Shown: positions 9,536-19,052, counted from the first letter of the stretch. The stretch is 64,000 nucleotides of DNA from Mycolicibacterium austroafricanum (GCF_000612725.1 NZ_HG964461.1:1-64000), one strand, 5' to 3'. Numbers and translations: made by a program. Notes: generated from the letters alone by a model not told the origin.

Positions 9536-10429
9536 TCAAGGTTTGTCGGGCGACCAGTAGGCCAGCATCTCGGCCAGCGTCTCGAACGCGGCGGTGTTCA
9601 CCCCGTAGGTCGCCTCGAAGTGCACGCTGAGCGGGAAGCCGAGGTCGGCGACCCCGTCGATGACGCGCTTGTACAGATCCGTCATCAGCCGCCGCCGGCC
9701 CGCCGGATCGGTGTCGGACAGCGTCCTGACGAACTCCTGCTCCCGCGCCACGGCCTCATTGCCGGGATCCTGGATGAGCCAGTTGATCAACCCGACCCGG
9801 TTCTCCACCTTCGGGACGAACCCGAACGACAGCAGGATCTCGGGCCGGTGGTCGGTGGACGCGGCGAACTCCTTGAGGAATCCGACGATGGCGTCCGAGT
9901 AGAGCAGCTGGGTCATGCCGTAGGTGGCGCCCCGGTCGCACTTGAAGTTGAACCGGCCGTGCTCCGCCTCGCGTGTCGGGATCAGGATGACTCCGCGGTT
10001 CTCGACGACCTGGTCGAAGATCGACAGCGCGTCCGTCGGCGCCACGCCGGACCCCTCGCCGTCGCTGAGCGTGCGGGGCACACCGACGAACGCGATCCCC
10101 TCGAAGCCGCTGTCGCGGAGCTCGGTCAACCGGCCGCGCAGCGTGGCCTCGTCCATGAAGGCGGTGACCTGGGTGCACAGGCCCTTGATGCCCGGCAGCT
10201 CGGGCCTGATCATGTTCCAGAAGTCGAGGACGTCGAGTTTGGGTTTCATCTCGATGGGACGGTCGCCGTCCTCCTCGATCATCCCCGGGATCATCACGTG
10301 GCGGATCCGGCCCGCCAGCCCGGCCTCGGCCGAACACCGCAACACCTTCTCGGCGTCCTCCATTGCCTGCTCACGCCCGCGCTCCACGTTCGGCGGCACG
10401 AGCTCCAGGGCGATGGTGTTCAGGCTCAC
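9536..10429 (-). CDS. mycobacterial-type methylenetetrahydrofolate reductase
   Basis: The product is 297 residues from the GTG at 10427-10429, giving the N-terminus (V/M)SLNTIALELVPPN; an ATG five codons upstream is possible. Recognised features include GRIRHVMIPGMI, GLCTQVTAFMDEA and CDRGATYGMTQLLYSD. It matches the monomeric mycobacterial MTHFR class I know from M. smegmatis, which reduces 5,10-methylene-THF to 5-methyl-THF for methionine synthesis without bound flavin. The assignment rests on remembered sequence resemblance, not a search. It converges on the secreted-protein gene with a 6-base gap. Confidence 0.7.
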   Translation of the reverse strand: MSLNTIALELVPPNVERGREQAMEDAEKVLRCSAEAGLAGRIRHVMIPGMIEEDGDRPIEMKPKLDVLDFWNMIRPELPGIKGLCTQVTAFMDEATLRGRLTELRDSGFEGIAFVGVPRTLSDGEGSGVAPTDALSIFDQVVENRGVILIPTREAEHGRFNFKCDRGATYGMTQLLYSDAIVGFLKEFAASTDHRPEILLSFGFVPKVENRVGLINWLIQDPGNEAVAREQEFVRTLSDTDPAGRRRLMTDLYKRVIDGVADLGFPLSVHFEATYGVNTAAFETLAEMLAYWSPDKP

Positions 10430-10576
10430 GGCGTTGCTCCACATCTGACGACGGCTTTCCCCGGCGGCCCGCCGACCTCATCGTCGTGGCCTCGCATCCC
10501 CCGGCAGGCCGGGAAAAATCACCATACCTGGGGCGGCACGGGCGACCTCAGTGAGCTTTCATGGGGTAGACCGCCT

Positions 10577-11737
10577 ATGAAGATGCTGCAGAGAAACCAC
10601 AGACACCGAACCCGTCCCGCCCTGGTGGCGACCCTCGTCCTGATCGCCGGGCTGCTGGCCGCCTGTTCCGGGCTGGAGACCTCGCCCGGGACGACGTCGG
10701 CGACCCCGACCAGCTCACGGTCCCCGTTCGAGCCGACGACCACGCCGCCGCCCCTACCCACGGGGCCCCTGCTCGCGTTCCGCGCGTCCGACCAGCTCGG
10801 AATCGTCGACGGCACGACCGTGGCGGCGTCGGCACCCGGCACGTTCGAGCCGTCCAACGACCTGATCGTCACCGAGGACGAGAAGTTCGTGTTCTCCCGG
10901 ACCACGGACAACCATCTGGTCACGCTGGAGGTCGCGACCGGTAAGGCGACGACCCGACCGGTGACGGTGGGTCCCGCGCTGGGCACCGCGGGAGGGTCCA
11001 CGATCCTGTGGTGGGAGCAGCCGAACCGGCTGATGCGCCTGAACCTGGCCGACCCGCAAGCCCAGCCGGAACTGCACCAGATCGTCGATCTGCCTCCTGT
11101 CGCGGGCGTGCGGCCGGGCGAACCGCGGCTGCTGGTGGCCCGCGGCGGTACCGCCGTCGTGGCGCGGGTGGAGGCCCCGCCGTCGCCGTTCGGGGGCCCG
11201 GACACGCTGTACGCGGTCCGCGGCCCGGGCCCTCCGACGTCGTTGGGCCAGGCCGACGCGAACAGTCCGGTCTCGGTGGCCCGGCTCAGCCCCGACGGGG
11301 CCTCGCTGGCGTATGCGCTGTACCGCAGTACGGACAGCGCCTGCGGCACCGCGGCGATCGTGACGTCGGATGCCGACGGAACGCAGCAGACCTTCGACGT
11401 GGCCGGTCCCGACGTCAACGCCGGCTCGCGGGTCACCAAGCTGTGGTGGCCTCAGACGGGTGCGCCGAAGCTGAGCCTGACCACCTGGCAGTGCGGTGAA
11501 CCGCAGACCTATCCCCCGGTGGTGTGGCAGGTGGCGGGCGATCAGATCGCGCAGACCACCCCGCCGACGTCGGCGCTGCAGACCGCGGAGGTCGCGGCGG
11601 GCCAGCAGGCGCTGATCCTGCCACGCAGCGACGCACCCGGCGATCCGGTCGGCACGCTGGTGCTCGAGGAGAGTGCGCGCCGTGTCTCCATCGCGTCGGA
11701 CGTCGACGCGATCGCCGTGATCCGGCCGGCTCCGTAG
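10577..11737 (+). CDS. probable lipoprotein, possible beta-propeller fold
   Basis: The product is 386 residues from the ATG at 10577. An N-terminal basic stretch and hydrophobic core end in the lipobox LLAAC (Cys30), so lipid anchoring on the outer face of the membrane is expected. A Pro/Thr/Ser linker (residues about 35-70) leads to a domain with repeated strand patterns and aspartates (VARLSPDGASLAYALY resembles a propeller blade). No enzymatic motif is seen. The frame is open far upstream, antisense to the MTHFR gene; that part is not coding. Confidence 0.7.
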   Translation: MKMLQRNHRHRTRPALVATLVLIAGLLAACSGLETSPGTTSATPTSSRSPFEPTTTPPPLPTGPLLAFRASDQLGIVDGTTVAASAPGTFEPSNDLIVTEDEKFVFSRTTDNHLVTLEVATGKATTRPVTVGPALGTAGGSTILWWEQPNRLMRLNLADPQAQPELHQIVDLPPVAGVRPGEPRLLVARGGTAVVARVEAPPSPFGGPDTLYAVRGPGPPTSLGQADANSPVSVARLSPDGASLAYALYRSTDSACGTAAIVTSDADGTQQTFDVAGPDVNAGSRVTKLWWPQTGAPKLSLTTWQCGEPQTYPPVVWQVAGDQIAQTTPPTSALQTAEVAAGQQALILPRSDAPGDPVGTLVLEESARRVSIASDVDAIAVIRPAP

Positions 11738-11746
11738 GCTGGGTGA

Positions 11747-13204
11747 GTGACCCTCGCACTGCAGGGCCGATTCGTCGGCGAGCTCCCGGAGCTGGCCGTG
11801 CCGTGGAAGGCCGAGGCGGCGCCCCAGCCGCAGCTGCTCGTGGTCAACGAGCCGCTCGCCGCCGAGCTCGGTGTCGATGCGGACTGGTTGCGCGGCCCGG
11901 ACGGGCTGGGCTTGTTGACCGGCACGGTCGTGCCCTCGGATGCCACCCCCGCGGCGCAGGCCTATGCAGGCCATCAGTTCGGCGGGTACCAGCCGCGGCT
12001 CGGTGACGGTCGCGCGCTGCTGATGGGCGAGCTCGTCGACAGCACCGGCCGGCTACGCGACCTGCATCTCAAAGGTTCGGGGCGGACACCGTTCGCCAGG
12101 GGCGGCGACGGACTGGCCGCGGTCGGCCCCATGCTGCGGGAGTACGTGATCAGCGAGGCGATGCACGCCCTCGGCATCCCGACCACGCGGGCGCTGGCGG
12201 TGGTGGCCACCGGTCGCCCGGTGTACCGGGACACCGTGCTGCCCGGCGCCGTGCTCGCGCGGGTCGCGTCGAGTCATCTGCGGGTCGGCACGTTTCAGTA
12301 CGCCGCCGCGGTGTCGGCGCGCGAGGGCAACGTGAACCTGTTGCGCAGGCTCGCCGATCACGCGATCGCACGGCATCATCCCGCGGCCGCCGTAGCCGAG
12401 AACAGCTACCTGGCGCTGCTCGACGCCGTCAGCGCTGCGCAGGCCAAGCTGGTCGCCCAGTGGATGCTGGTGGGCTTCGTGCACGGCGTGATGAACACCG
12501 ACAACATGACGATCTCGGGCGAGACGATCGACTACGGACCGTGCGCGTTCATGGAGGCCTTCGATCCCGCGACGGTGTTCAGCTCGATCGACAGCTCGGG
12601 CCGTTACGCCTACGGGAACCAGCCCGCGATCACGTTGTGGAACCTGGCGCGGTTCGCCGAGACGCTGCTTCCGCTGATCCACGAGAACTCCGGCGCGGCG
12701 ATCGCGTTGGCCGAGGCTTCCCTGGACTCCTTCGCCGGGCTGTACGAGACGGCGTGGACGGACGGGATGCGCGCGAAGCTCGGGGTGCCGGGTGCGCCGG
12801 CCGAGTCGGTGACGCCCCTGATCGAGCAGTTGCTGCCCCAGATGCAGCAGAGCCAGATCGACTACACGTTGTTCTACCGGCTGCTGGCCGGTGCGGCCCG
12901 CGGTGACGCCGAGCCGGTGCGCGGCGAGTTCATCGATCTCGCCGCCTTCGACGAATGGCTGGGCCGCTGGCGTGCCCTGGAACCGAACCCCGCCGTGATG
13001 GATCGGGTCAATCCCGTCTACATCCCGCGTAACCATCTCGTCGAGGACGCGCTCACCGCGGCCACCGGCGGTGACCTGGGACCGCTGCAGCAACTGCTCG
13101 CGGCGGTCACCGCCCCCTTCGAGGAGCGGCCGGGATGGGAGCGCTTCGCCGAACCGGGAGAGAAGGAGTTCAGCGCCTCGTTCCAAACTTTCTGTGGAAC
13201 GTGA
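11747..13204 (+). CDS. selO: protein adenylyltransferase SelO (YdiU family)
   Basis: The product is 485 residues from the GTG at 11747, matching the family length. Conserved features include GHQFGGYQPRLGDGRA near the N-terminus, LKGSGRTPFARGGDG for nucleotide binding, and NTDNMTISGETIDYGPCAF carrying metal-binding and catalytic residues. SelO is a pseudokinase-fold enzyme that transfers AMP to Ser/Thr/Tyr of target proteins and responds to oxidative stress. The C-terminus ends FCGT: Cys483 stands where vertebrate SelO has selenocysteine. It lies 9 bases after the lipoprotein gene. Confidence 0.92.
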   Translation: MTLALQGRFVGELPELAVPWKAEAAPQPQLLVVNEPLAAELGVDADWLRGPDGLGLLTGTVVPSDATPAAQAYAGHQFGGYQPRLGDGRALLMGELVDSTGRLRDLHLKGSGRTPFARGGDGLAAVGPMLREYVISEAMHALGIPTTRALAVVATGRPVYRDTVLPGAVLARVASSHLRVGTFQYAAAVSAREGNVNLLRRLADHAIARHHPAAAVAENSYLALLDAVSAAQAKLVAQWMLVGFVHGVMNTDNMTISGETIDYGPCAFMEAFDPATVFSSIDSSGRYAYGNQPAITLWNLARFAETLLPLIHENSGAAIALAEASLDSFAGLYETAWTDGMRAKLGVPGAPAESVTPLIEQLLPQMQQSQIDYTLFYRLLAGAARGDAEPVRGEFIDLAAFDEWLGRWRALEPNPAVMDRVNPVYIPRNHLVEDALTAATGGDLGPLQQLLAAVTAPFEERPGWERFAEPGEKEFSASFQTFCGT

Positions 13205-13228
13205 CGGCGCGGGCGTAGCGTGCCACGC

Positions 13229-14653
13229 GTGAGCTCGAACACTGTCCGCCTTGGACTGCAGGATCTGATGTTCATCTACGGCGAGACGTCGAGCTCGAAG
13301 ATGCACGTCGCCGGGCTTCTGCCGTTCACCCCGCCCGCCGACGCGCCGCGCGACTATCTGCGACAGATGGTCGACGACGCACGCCGCCAGGCGGTGGTGC
13401 CCCCGTGGAACCGAAAGCTGGCCTACCCGCGGCTGCAGTTCAGCCCGCTGCACACCTGGGTGACAGACCCGGATTTCGACTTCGACTATCACGTCCGGCG
13501 GTCGGCGTTGGCCAGCCCGGGCGACGAGCGGGAGCTGGGCATCCTGGTGTCCAGGCTGCACAGCAACCATCTCGACCTGACCAGGCCGCCGTGGGAGCTG
13601 CACGTCATCGAGGGGCTTGAGGGCGGTCGCTTCGCGCTGTACATGAAGATCCACCACGCCCTCGTGGACGGCTACACCGCGATGCGGATGCTGGGCCGCA
13701 GCCTGTCGACCGATCCCCAGACGCGCGACGCCCGGATGTTCTTCAACGTGCCGATACCCAAGCGGAGCCGGCCTGCAGGGGCCGGCGCGCAGCCGTCCAA
13801 TCCGGTCACCGCGACGCTGCGGGCGCTCGGTGCGGTCGGCTCGACGGTGTCCGACGGTGTCGGTTCCGCGGTCGATCTGGCGTCGGCGCTGGTCAACACG
13901 CAGATCAGGCGCGACGGCGATTTCGGGCGCATCTCCGGGTCGGCGTCGGCGCCGCACAGCATCCTCAATGCCCGGATCAGCCGCAACCGCCGGTTCGCCA
14001 CCCAGCAGTACGAGTTCGACCGGCTGAAGAAGTTGAGCTCGCAGCACGGTGCGACGATCAACGACGTGGCGCTGGCGATCATCGGCGGCGGATTGCGCAA
14101 GTTCCTCGCCGACCTCGACGAGCTGCCGGACCGGTCTCTGATCGCGTTCCTGCCCGTCAATGTCCGGCCGAAGGGCGACGAGGGCGGCGGCAACGCGGTC
14201 GGTGCGATCCTCGCGCCGATGGGCACCGACATCGACGATCCGGTCGAACGCCTTGCGGTGATCACCGCCGCCACCCGGGCGTCGAAGGCTCAGCTGCAAT
14301 CGATGTCCCCGGCGGCGATCATCGCCTACAGTGCGGCATTGCTCGCACCGGCCGGCGGGCAGATAGCCGGTGCGCTGACCGGCGTGAACCCGCCGTGGCC
14401 GCACACCTTCAACCTGTGCGTGTCGAACGTGCCCGGGCCGCGAGAACCGCTGTACTTCAACGGCTCTCGCCTGGAAGCGACCTTTCCGGTGTCCATCCCG
14501 ATCCACGGCATGGCCTTGAACATCACGTTGCAGAGCTACGCCGACACGATGAATCTCGGATTCGTCGGCTGCCGCGACCGGCTGCCGCGCCTGCAGCGGC
14601 TCGCCGTCTACACCGGCGACGCCCTCGGGGAGCTGGAAGCCGCCTCGTCCTAG
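13229..14653 (+). CDS. wax ester synthase/diacylglycerol acyltransferase (WS/DGAT)
   Basis: The product is 474 residues from the GTG at 13229 (another GTG at 13220 would add three). The acyltransferase motif HHALVDG lies at residues 142-148, and the C-terminal domain has NVRPKGD and NVPGPREPLYFNG, both typical of the family. These enzymes esterify fatty acyl-CoA to long-chain alcohols or diacylglycerol, making storage lipid at the inner membrane. Mycobacteria carry many paralogues and the substrate cannot be told from sequence. Its stop TAG overlaps, tail to tail, the TAG of the 13E12 gene in a shared CTAG. Confidence 0.9.
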   Translation: MSSNTVRLGLQDLMFIYGETSSSKMHVAGLLPFTPPADAPRDYLRQMVDDARRQAVVPPWNRKLAYPRLQFSPLHTWVTDPDFDFDYHVRRSALASPGDERELGILVSRLHSNHLDLTRPPWELHVIEGLEGGRFALYMKIHHALVDGYTAMRMLGRSLSTDPQTRDARMFFNVPIPKRSRPAGAGAQPSNPVTATLRALGAVGSTVSDGVGSAVDLASALVNTQIRRDGDFGRISGSASAPHSILNARISRNRRFATQQYEFDRLKKLSSQHGATINDVALAIIGGGLRKFLADLDELPDRSLIAFLPVNVRPKGDEGGGNAVGAILAPMGTDIDDPVERLAVITAATRASKAQLQSMSPAAIIAYSAALLAPAGGQIAGALTGVNPPWPHTFNLCVSNVPGPREPLYFNGSRLEATFPVSIPIHGMALNITLQSYADTMNLGFVGCRDRLPRLQRLAVYTGDALGELEAASS

Positions 14654-16392
14654 AAGGGTGGTGGGTCGTTCCCGTAGTCGGGTTCGTGCCCTGGCGGGTG
14701 GAATTGGTGGAGAGTGTTGCGGTAGAGGATGTCGCGTCCTCTGGCGATATCCGTTGATCGTGTGGTGCAGATCTTCTCGGATCGATTGCGTCGTCGTTGG
14801 GCTTCGATGTAGCGGGAGCGGTTGTGGGCGCGGGTGTTTCGCCGTTTCGGCATCATGGCCCCGCGCCGCGCGCTGAGGGTGGTTTGGGGTGGTTCGCCGG
14901 TCCAGAGGGTGGCGGTGGGTGCACACAGGGCGGGGAAGAGCAGTCGGCTGCCGGGGTAGGTGGTGTAGGTGTGGCCGGTGGGTGCGGTCCATTCGATGGT
15001 GCCGTCGGGGTATTGGCGGTCGCGCCAGCCGGTGGCGCCGAGCCAGAACGTTTTCAGAAGGTGATGAAAACGGCACAGGGTTTTGAGGTTGGACGGGTGG
15101 GTGGGTCCGACCGGGTAGGGCACGGTGTGGTCGATGTCGGCGAGGGTGGCGGGTGTGTCGCAGTGCGGGAAGCGGCACGTCAGGTCGCGGCAGCGAATGT
15201 ACGCGGCCAGCGCCGGTGAGGGGGTGTAGCGCGGTTCGGGGGCTGAGTCGGGGCCGGGGTGGGTGATCTCGCGGATCGTGGCGCCCTCACACATGGCCTC
15301 CAGCAGCGCGGTGGGGGCCAGGCCGGCGCCGAACACGTAGGCCGACCGGCACTGCGCGGTGTGCGGCCGGACGTTCTGCTTTGCCGCAGGCGTCTGCTCG
15401 GTCCCGTCGCGGTCCTCGGAGGCAGCCGCGTCCTCGCGTTCGCCCTCACGGGCAGCCTCGTTCTCGTTCTTGGCCTTGCCAGTGGTGTCGGTGGCCGGTT
15501 CAGCCTCGTTGCGATCGCGGGTGTTCTGGTCGGCCTGGTCGGCAGCAGGAGTGTTGCCGGTGGTGGTGTCGGTGAGGACGTAGATGGTGGTGTCGCGGCC
15601 GGGTCGGGGCGCGGCGGTGGCTTCGCAGTCGTCGTTTCCGCAGTGGCAGGTCAGGGTGGTGATGCCGGCGAGTAGGGCGGTGTAGGCCTCGATGCGGCGG
15701 TCGTCGAGGGTGCGGGGGTCGTCGGGGCAGACGCTGTGGGCCATGTCGTCGATGCGGCGTTGGGCGGCTGCGGCGTCGCCGGCGAAGATGCGGGCCCAGA
15801 TGGTGGTGAGTCCGGGGCTGTCGACGGGGATGCCGAATTCCAGGGTGCGGCACACCTGCGAGTTCTTGGTGGAGCGGACGCCGTCGGGGTCGTGGCGGTC
15901 GACGAGGGCGTCGATGGCCAGTTCGGTTCTGGCGGCCGACAGCTGGCCCCAGGTGGTGATCTGGGCGGCGAGTTCGGCGTCGACGGCGGCCATCAGGGCG
16001 GGGTCGGTGATCAGGGCGGTGCGCCAGACGATGGTGCGGGCCAGCAGGTCGCTGATCAGGCCGGCGAGGAACAGGGCGAACACGTTGGGCAGCCGATCCC
16101 GCAGCGCGACGCCGCGGTGGGTTTGGCTTGAGGCCAGCCCTGCGGTGATGTTCTGGGCGGCGGCCAGTTCGGCGAGCACGGCGGCTTCGGGGTCGACCCA
16201 CCAGTCCTCCCGATCCTGGGCGGGGAGCTGGGTGCGGCGGGTGAAGATCTCGGCCATCACGGCCAGTTTGCGGGCGCAGGCGGCGTTCTCGGCGCGGGCG
16301 CCGGCGCGGGCGGCGTCGATCAGCTCGGCCGCCGACAGCCCAGCGAGCCGGGCGGGCTCCGGCACCGACTCATCGAACACATGTTCGAGCAT
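14650..16392 (-). CDS. DUF222/HNH endonuclease domain protein (13E12 repeat family)
   Basis: The product is about 580 residues. The N-terminal half is a helical DUF222 domain. Residues about 285-345 form a charged, low-complexity linker rich in Asp, Glu, Asn and Thr. The C-terminus holds an HNH nuclease (CRFPHCDTPATLADIDHT, then CRFHH) with paired cysteines likely to bind zinc. This is the mycobacterial 13E12 repeat family, present in several copies per genome and associated with repetitive or mobile DNA. ATG at 16390-16392 is taken as start; one six codons upstream (16410) is possible. It is divergent from the aminotransferase with a 68-base gap. Confidence 0.85.
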   Translation of the reverse strand: MLEHVFDESVPEPARLAGLSAAELIDAARAGARAENAACARKLAVMAEIFTRRTQLPAQDREDWWVDPEAAVLAELAAAQNITAGLASSQTHRGVALRDRLPNVFALFLAGLISDLLARTIVWRTALITDPALMAAVDAELAAQITTWGQLSAARTELAIDALVDRHDPDGVRSTKNSQVCRTLEFGIPVDSPGLTTIWARIFAGDAAAAQRRIDDMAHSVCPDDPRTLDDRRIEAYTALLAGITTLTCHCGNDDCEATAAPRPGRDTTIYVLTDTTTGNTPAADQADQNTRDRNEAEPATDTTGKAKNENEAAREGEREDAAASEDRDGTEQTPAAKQNVRPHTAQCRSAYVFGAGLAPTALLEAMCEGATIREITHPGPDSAPEPRYTPSPALAAYIRCRDLTCRFPHCDTPATLADIDHTVPYPVGPTHPSNLKTLCRFHHLLKTFWLGATGWRDRQYPDGTIEWTAPTGHTYTTYPGSRLLFPALCAPTATLWTGEPPQTTLSARRGAMMPKRRNTRAHNRSRYIEAQRRRNRSEKICTTRSTDIARGRDILYRNTLHQFHPPGHEPDYGNDPPPF

Positions 16393-16460
16393 AGATCGGG
16401 CCGGTGACAAATCCGGGGCAGAAGTTCTCGCTTCTCGGTTCGGCGCTCTACCGTTTCCCT

Positions 16461-17858
16461 GTGTCCTACGAAACGCTTGAAGAAACCGGCCTGCTTCCCA
16501 ACGGCCTGACCGTCGAGGCAGCGCGCGCCGAGGCGGCCCGCGCCTACGAACTGGACCGTGCCCACGTGTTCCATTCCTGGTCGGCGCAGGCCGAGATCTC
16601 GCCGATGACGCTCGTGGCCGCCGACGGCTGCCACGTCTGGGACGGCCAGGGCAACAAGCTGCTCGACTTCTCCTCGATGCTGGTGAACACCAACATCGGC
16701 CACCAGCACCCGAAAGTGGTTGCCGCCATTGCCCAGCAGGCCGCCAAGCTGTGCACGGTGGCGCCCCAGCATGCCAACGCCGCCCGCTCGGAGGCCGCCC
16801 GGCTCATCGCCGAGCGCACCCCCGGCGAGTTGAACAGGATCTTCTTCACCAACGGCGGCGCCGACGCCGTCGAGCACGCGGTGCGGATGGCCCGCCTGCA
16901 CACCGGTCGCTCCAAGGTGCTCTCCCGGTACCGCTCGTACCACGGCGGCACCGACACCGCCATCAATCTCACCGGGGATCCGCGGCGCTGGCCCAACGAC
17001 CACGGCACCGCGGGCATCGTGCACTTCTTCGGCCCGTTCCTCTACCGCTCGCAGTTCCACGCCGGCACCGAGGCCGAGGAATCCGAACGCGCGCTGGCCC
17101 ATCTGCACGACACCATCCGGATGGAAGGTCCGAACACCATCGCGGCGATCATCCTGGAGTCCATCCCGGGCACCGCCGGGATCATGGTGCCTCCACCGGG
17201 CTACATGGCCGGGGTGCGCGCACTGTGTGACGAGTACGGCATCGTGTTCATCGCCGACGAGGTGATGGCCGGGTTCGGGCGCAGCGGGAAGTGGTTCTCC
17301 ATCAACCACTTCGACGTCGTCCCGGACCTGCTGACCTTCGCCAAGGGCGTCAACTCCGGTTATGTGCCCCTCGGCGGCGTGGCGATCAGCCCGGCGATCG
17401 CCGAAACCTTCGCCCACCGCGCCTATCCGGGCGGACTGACCTATTCGGGGCATCCGCTGGCGACCGCCGCCGCGGTCGCGACCATCAACACGATGGCCGA
17501 GGACGGCATCGTGGAGAACGCCGCCCGCGTGGGGGCCGAGGTCATCGGTCCGGGCCTGCGCGAGCTCGCCGCCCGGCACCGCAGCGTCGGCGAGGTGCGT
17601 GGCGCCGGGGTGTTCTGGGCCGTCGAACTGGTCGCCGACCAGACCACCCGCGAACCCCTGGCGCCATACGGAAGCTCCAGCGCGGCAATGAATTCCGTGA
17701 TCGCCGAATGCAAGAAGCTGGGCCTGCTGCCGTTCGCGAACTACAACCGCATCCACGTCGTGCCGCCCTGCACCATCACCGACGAGCAGGCCCGCGAAGG
17801 CCTGGCGATCCTCGACAAGGCCCTCGACGTCGCCGACGCGGCGACCGAGAACGCCTAG
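16461..17858 (+). CDS. class III (omega-type) aminotransferase, PLP-dependent
   Basis: The product is 465 residues from the GTG at 16461. The PLP lysine is Lys295 in LLTFAKGVNSGYVPLGG, with the preceding FIADEVMAGFGRSGKW supplying the aspartate that holds the pyridine nitrogen. This is the layout of beta-alanine, GABA and omega-amino-acid aminotransferases, which use pyruvate or 2-oxoglutarate as acceptor. Substrate not decidable by eye. It stands alone on its strand, and its stop is 4 bases from that of the convergent gene. Confidence 0.88.
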   Translation: MSYETLEETGLLPNGLTVEAARAEAARAYELDRAHVFHSWSAQAEISPMTLVAADGCHVWDGQGNKLLDFSSMLVNTNIGHQHPKVVAAIAQQAAKLCTVAPQHANAARSEAARLIAERTPGELNRIFFTNGGADAVEHAVRMARLHTGRSKVLSRYRSYHGGTDTAINLTGDPRRWPNDHGTAGIVHFFGPFLYRSQFHAGTEAEESERALAHLHDTIRMEGPNTIAAIILESIPGTAGIMVPPPGYMAGVRALCDEYGIVFIADEVMAGFGRSGKWFSINHFDVVPDLLTFAKGVNSGYVPLGGVAISPAIAETFAHRAYPGGLTYSGHPLATAAAVATINTMAEDGIVENAARVGAEVIGPGLRELAARHRSVGEVRGAGVFWAVELVADQTTREPLAPYGSSSAAMNSVIAECKKLGLLPFANYNRIHVVPPCTITDEQAREGLAILDKALDVADAATENA

Positions 17859-17862
17859 TGCG

Positions 17863-18495
17863 TCAGTCGAGTTCGCCGCTGATACCGCGCTCCAGCGCGA
17901 CGCGTGCGCCGTCGGGAAGCACCACCAGGCCGTCGAGTTCGCGCCGCGCGAGCCGGTAGGCCCGTTGCCGTTCCTGCGGGGTGGCCGCCGAGTCCGCGGC
18001 CACCCGCAGCAGCCGCTGCGCCCGCGCGAGACGCTCCTGTTCAGCCGGGGTGAAGTCGGCGCGCCTGCGCCGTAACGCCTCCGCCTCGGCGATGTCGAAA
18101 GCGGTGACGTACTCCTGCACCGCATTCAGATAGTCGCGGGTGGCGTCTCGGTCGTCGACGAGATCGGCGATGCCTCCGGGCCGCAGGAAGTCGGCACGCA
18201 ACTTCGCCCGGTGGAAGCGTTCGGTGAGCGGATCGCGCAAGTCGGTCATCAGCGGGCAGTCCAGCAGCTTCGCCACGTCAAGCTCATACTCCAGCCAACG
18301 GGTGTCGGTACGGTCGTGCTCCTCGATGGCGCGGCCGATCGCCCTGCGCTGCGCGGCTGCGGGATCGGCGGCCTGCGGAAGTTCCGCAGTCTGGCGGGCG
18401 CGCAGAGCAGTCACACCCCTGAACGCCGCGTAGGCCGCCCCGATCAACGGCACCAGCACGAGCATCAGCTCGAGCAGCCGGATGACCAATCCCAT
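17863..18495 (-). CDS. membrane-anchored coiled-coil protein of unknown function
   Basis: The product is 210 residues from the ATG at 18493-18495. One N-terminal membrane segment (residues about 3-22) is followed by a long, highly charged helical region rich in Arg, Ala and Glu, likely coiled coil, facing the cytoplasm. No enzyme motif is visible. Longer in-frame starts upstream add an unlikely sequence. I do not recognise the family. Confidence 0.6.
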   Translation of the reverse strand: MGLVIRLLELMLVLVPLIGAAYAAFRGVTALRARQTAELPQAADPAAAQRRAIGRAIEEHDRTDTRWLEYELDVAKLLDCPLMTDLRDPLTERFHRAKLRADFLRPGGIADLVDDRDATRDYLNAVQEYVTAFDIAEAEALRRRRADFTPAEQERLARAQRLLRVAADSAATPQERQRAYRLARRELDGLVVLPDGARVALERGISGELD

Positions 18496-18596
18496 TGAGC
18501 CAGCATGCCACCACCCCGGCAGCGCAGTGATCAGCCCGTTCGCTGCAAGCCGAAATTGGGTGTTTCGATTCGCTGCCATCAGGCAACAGTTCTGTT

Positions 18597-19025
18597 ATGC
18601 GACTCAAGACCTCAACACCGCGAATCATCGGCTCTTTCTTCTTCGCGGGCGCTGCGGCGACAGCGATCGCAACCGCGCCCCTGACCTTTGCCCAGCCGGC
18701 GCCGCCACCCTGCTTCAACCCTGACGGCACGCCGTGCGCCGTCAACGGCACCGCAGGACCCGGTGGCGCCGCAGGCGCCATCCCCGGCGGTCCGGCCGGT
18801 GAGGCCGGCCCCGGCGGCGCCTCAGGCGTCATTCCCGGCGGTCCAGGCGGCGCCGCAGGCCCTGAAGGCGCGACCGGCGCCATCCCCGGTGGCCCGGCAG
18901 GCACTGCCGGTCCCGGTGGCGCCAGCGGCAGCCTGAATCCGGGCGGCATCGGCGGTTCCGCAGGACCCGACGGCGCCAGCGGCTGCATCCCGGGCATCGG
19001 CTGCGCCACGATTCCCGCACCGTGA
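18597..19025 (+). CDS. secreted glycine-rich protein with collagen-like 17-residue repeats
   Basis: The product is 142 residues. A signal peptide (about 1-32, ending FAQ) precedes a short Pro/Cys segment with CFNPDGTPC (Cys39, Cys47). Then come five repeats beginning AGP at residues 53, 70, 87, 104 and 122, spacing 17, 17, 17 and 18. Each unit holds about five Gly-Xaa-Yaa triplets broken by an IPGG step. The end carries a second cysteine pair (CIPGIGC, Cys130 and Cys136). It looks like an exported, disulfide-capped, imperfect collagen-like rod. Function unknown. A strong terminator follows at 19053-19088. Confidence 0.75.
   Translation: MRLKTSTPRIIGSFFFAGAAATAIATAPLTFAQPAPPPCFNPDGTPCAVNGTAGPGGAAGAIPGGPAGEAGPGGASGVIPGGPGGAAGPEGATGAIPGGPAGTAGPGGASGSLNPGGIGGSAGPDGASGCIPGIGCATIPAP
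18753..19005 (+). repeat. in-frame 51-bp tandem repeats inside the glycine-rich gene
   Basis: Four to five diverged copies of a 51-base unit (54 in the fourth) encode the AGP..IPGG repeats. The copies keep the reading frame, so length change by slipped replication would add or remove 17-residue units without breaking the gene. Confidence 0.7.
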
Positions 19026-19052
19026 TCTGACAACCGACGAAACACCGACCCC

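Noticed and set aside
9620..10576. Upstream extension of the lipoprotein frame
   Set aside because: It would lie antisense to the MTHFR gene and place the lipobox in the middle of the protein. The ATG at 10577 gives a proper signal.
12053..15178. A 1041-codon open frame on the minus strand
   Set aside because: It spans the antisense of SelO and WS/DGAT and enters the HNH gene in a wrong frame. No recognisable domain.
18753..19005. PE_PGRS protein
   Set aside because: There is no PE domain, the repeat is 17 residues rather than GGA-GGX runs, and a signal peptide is present.
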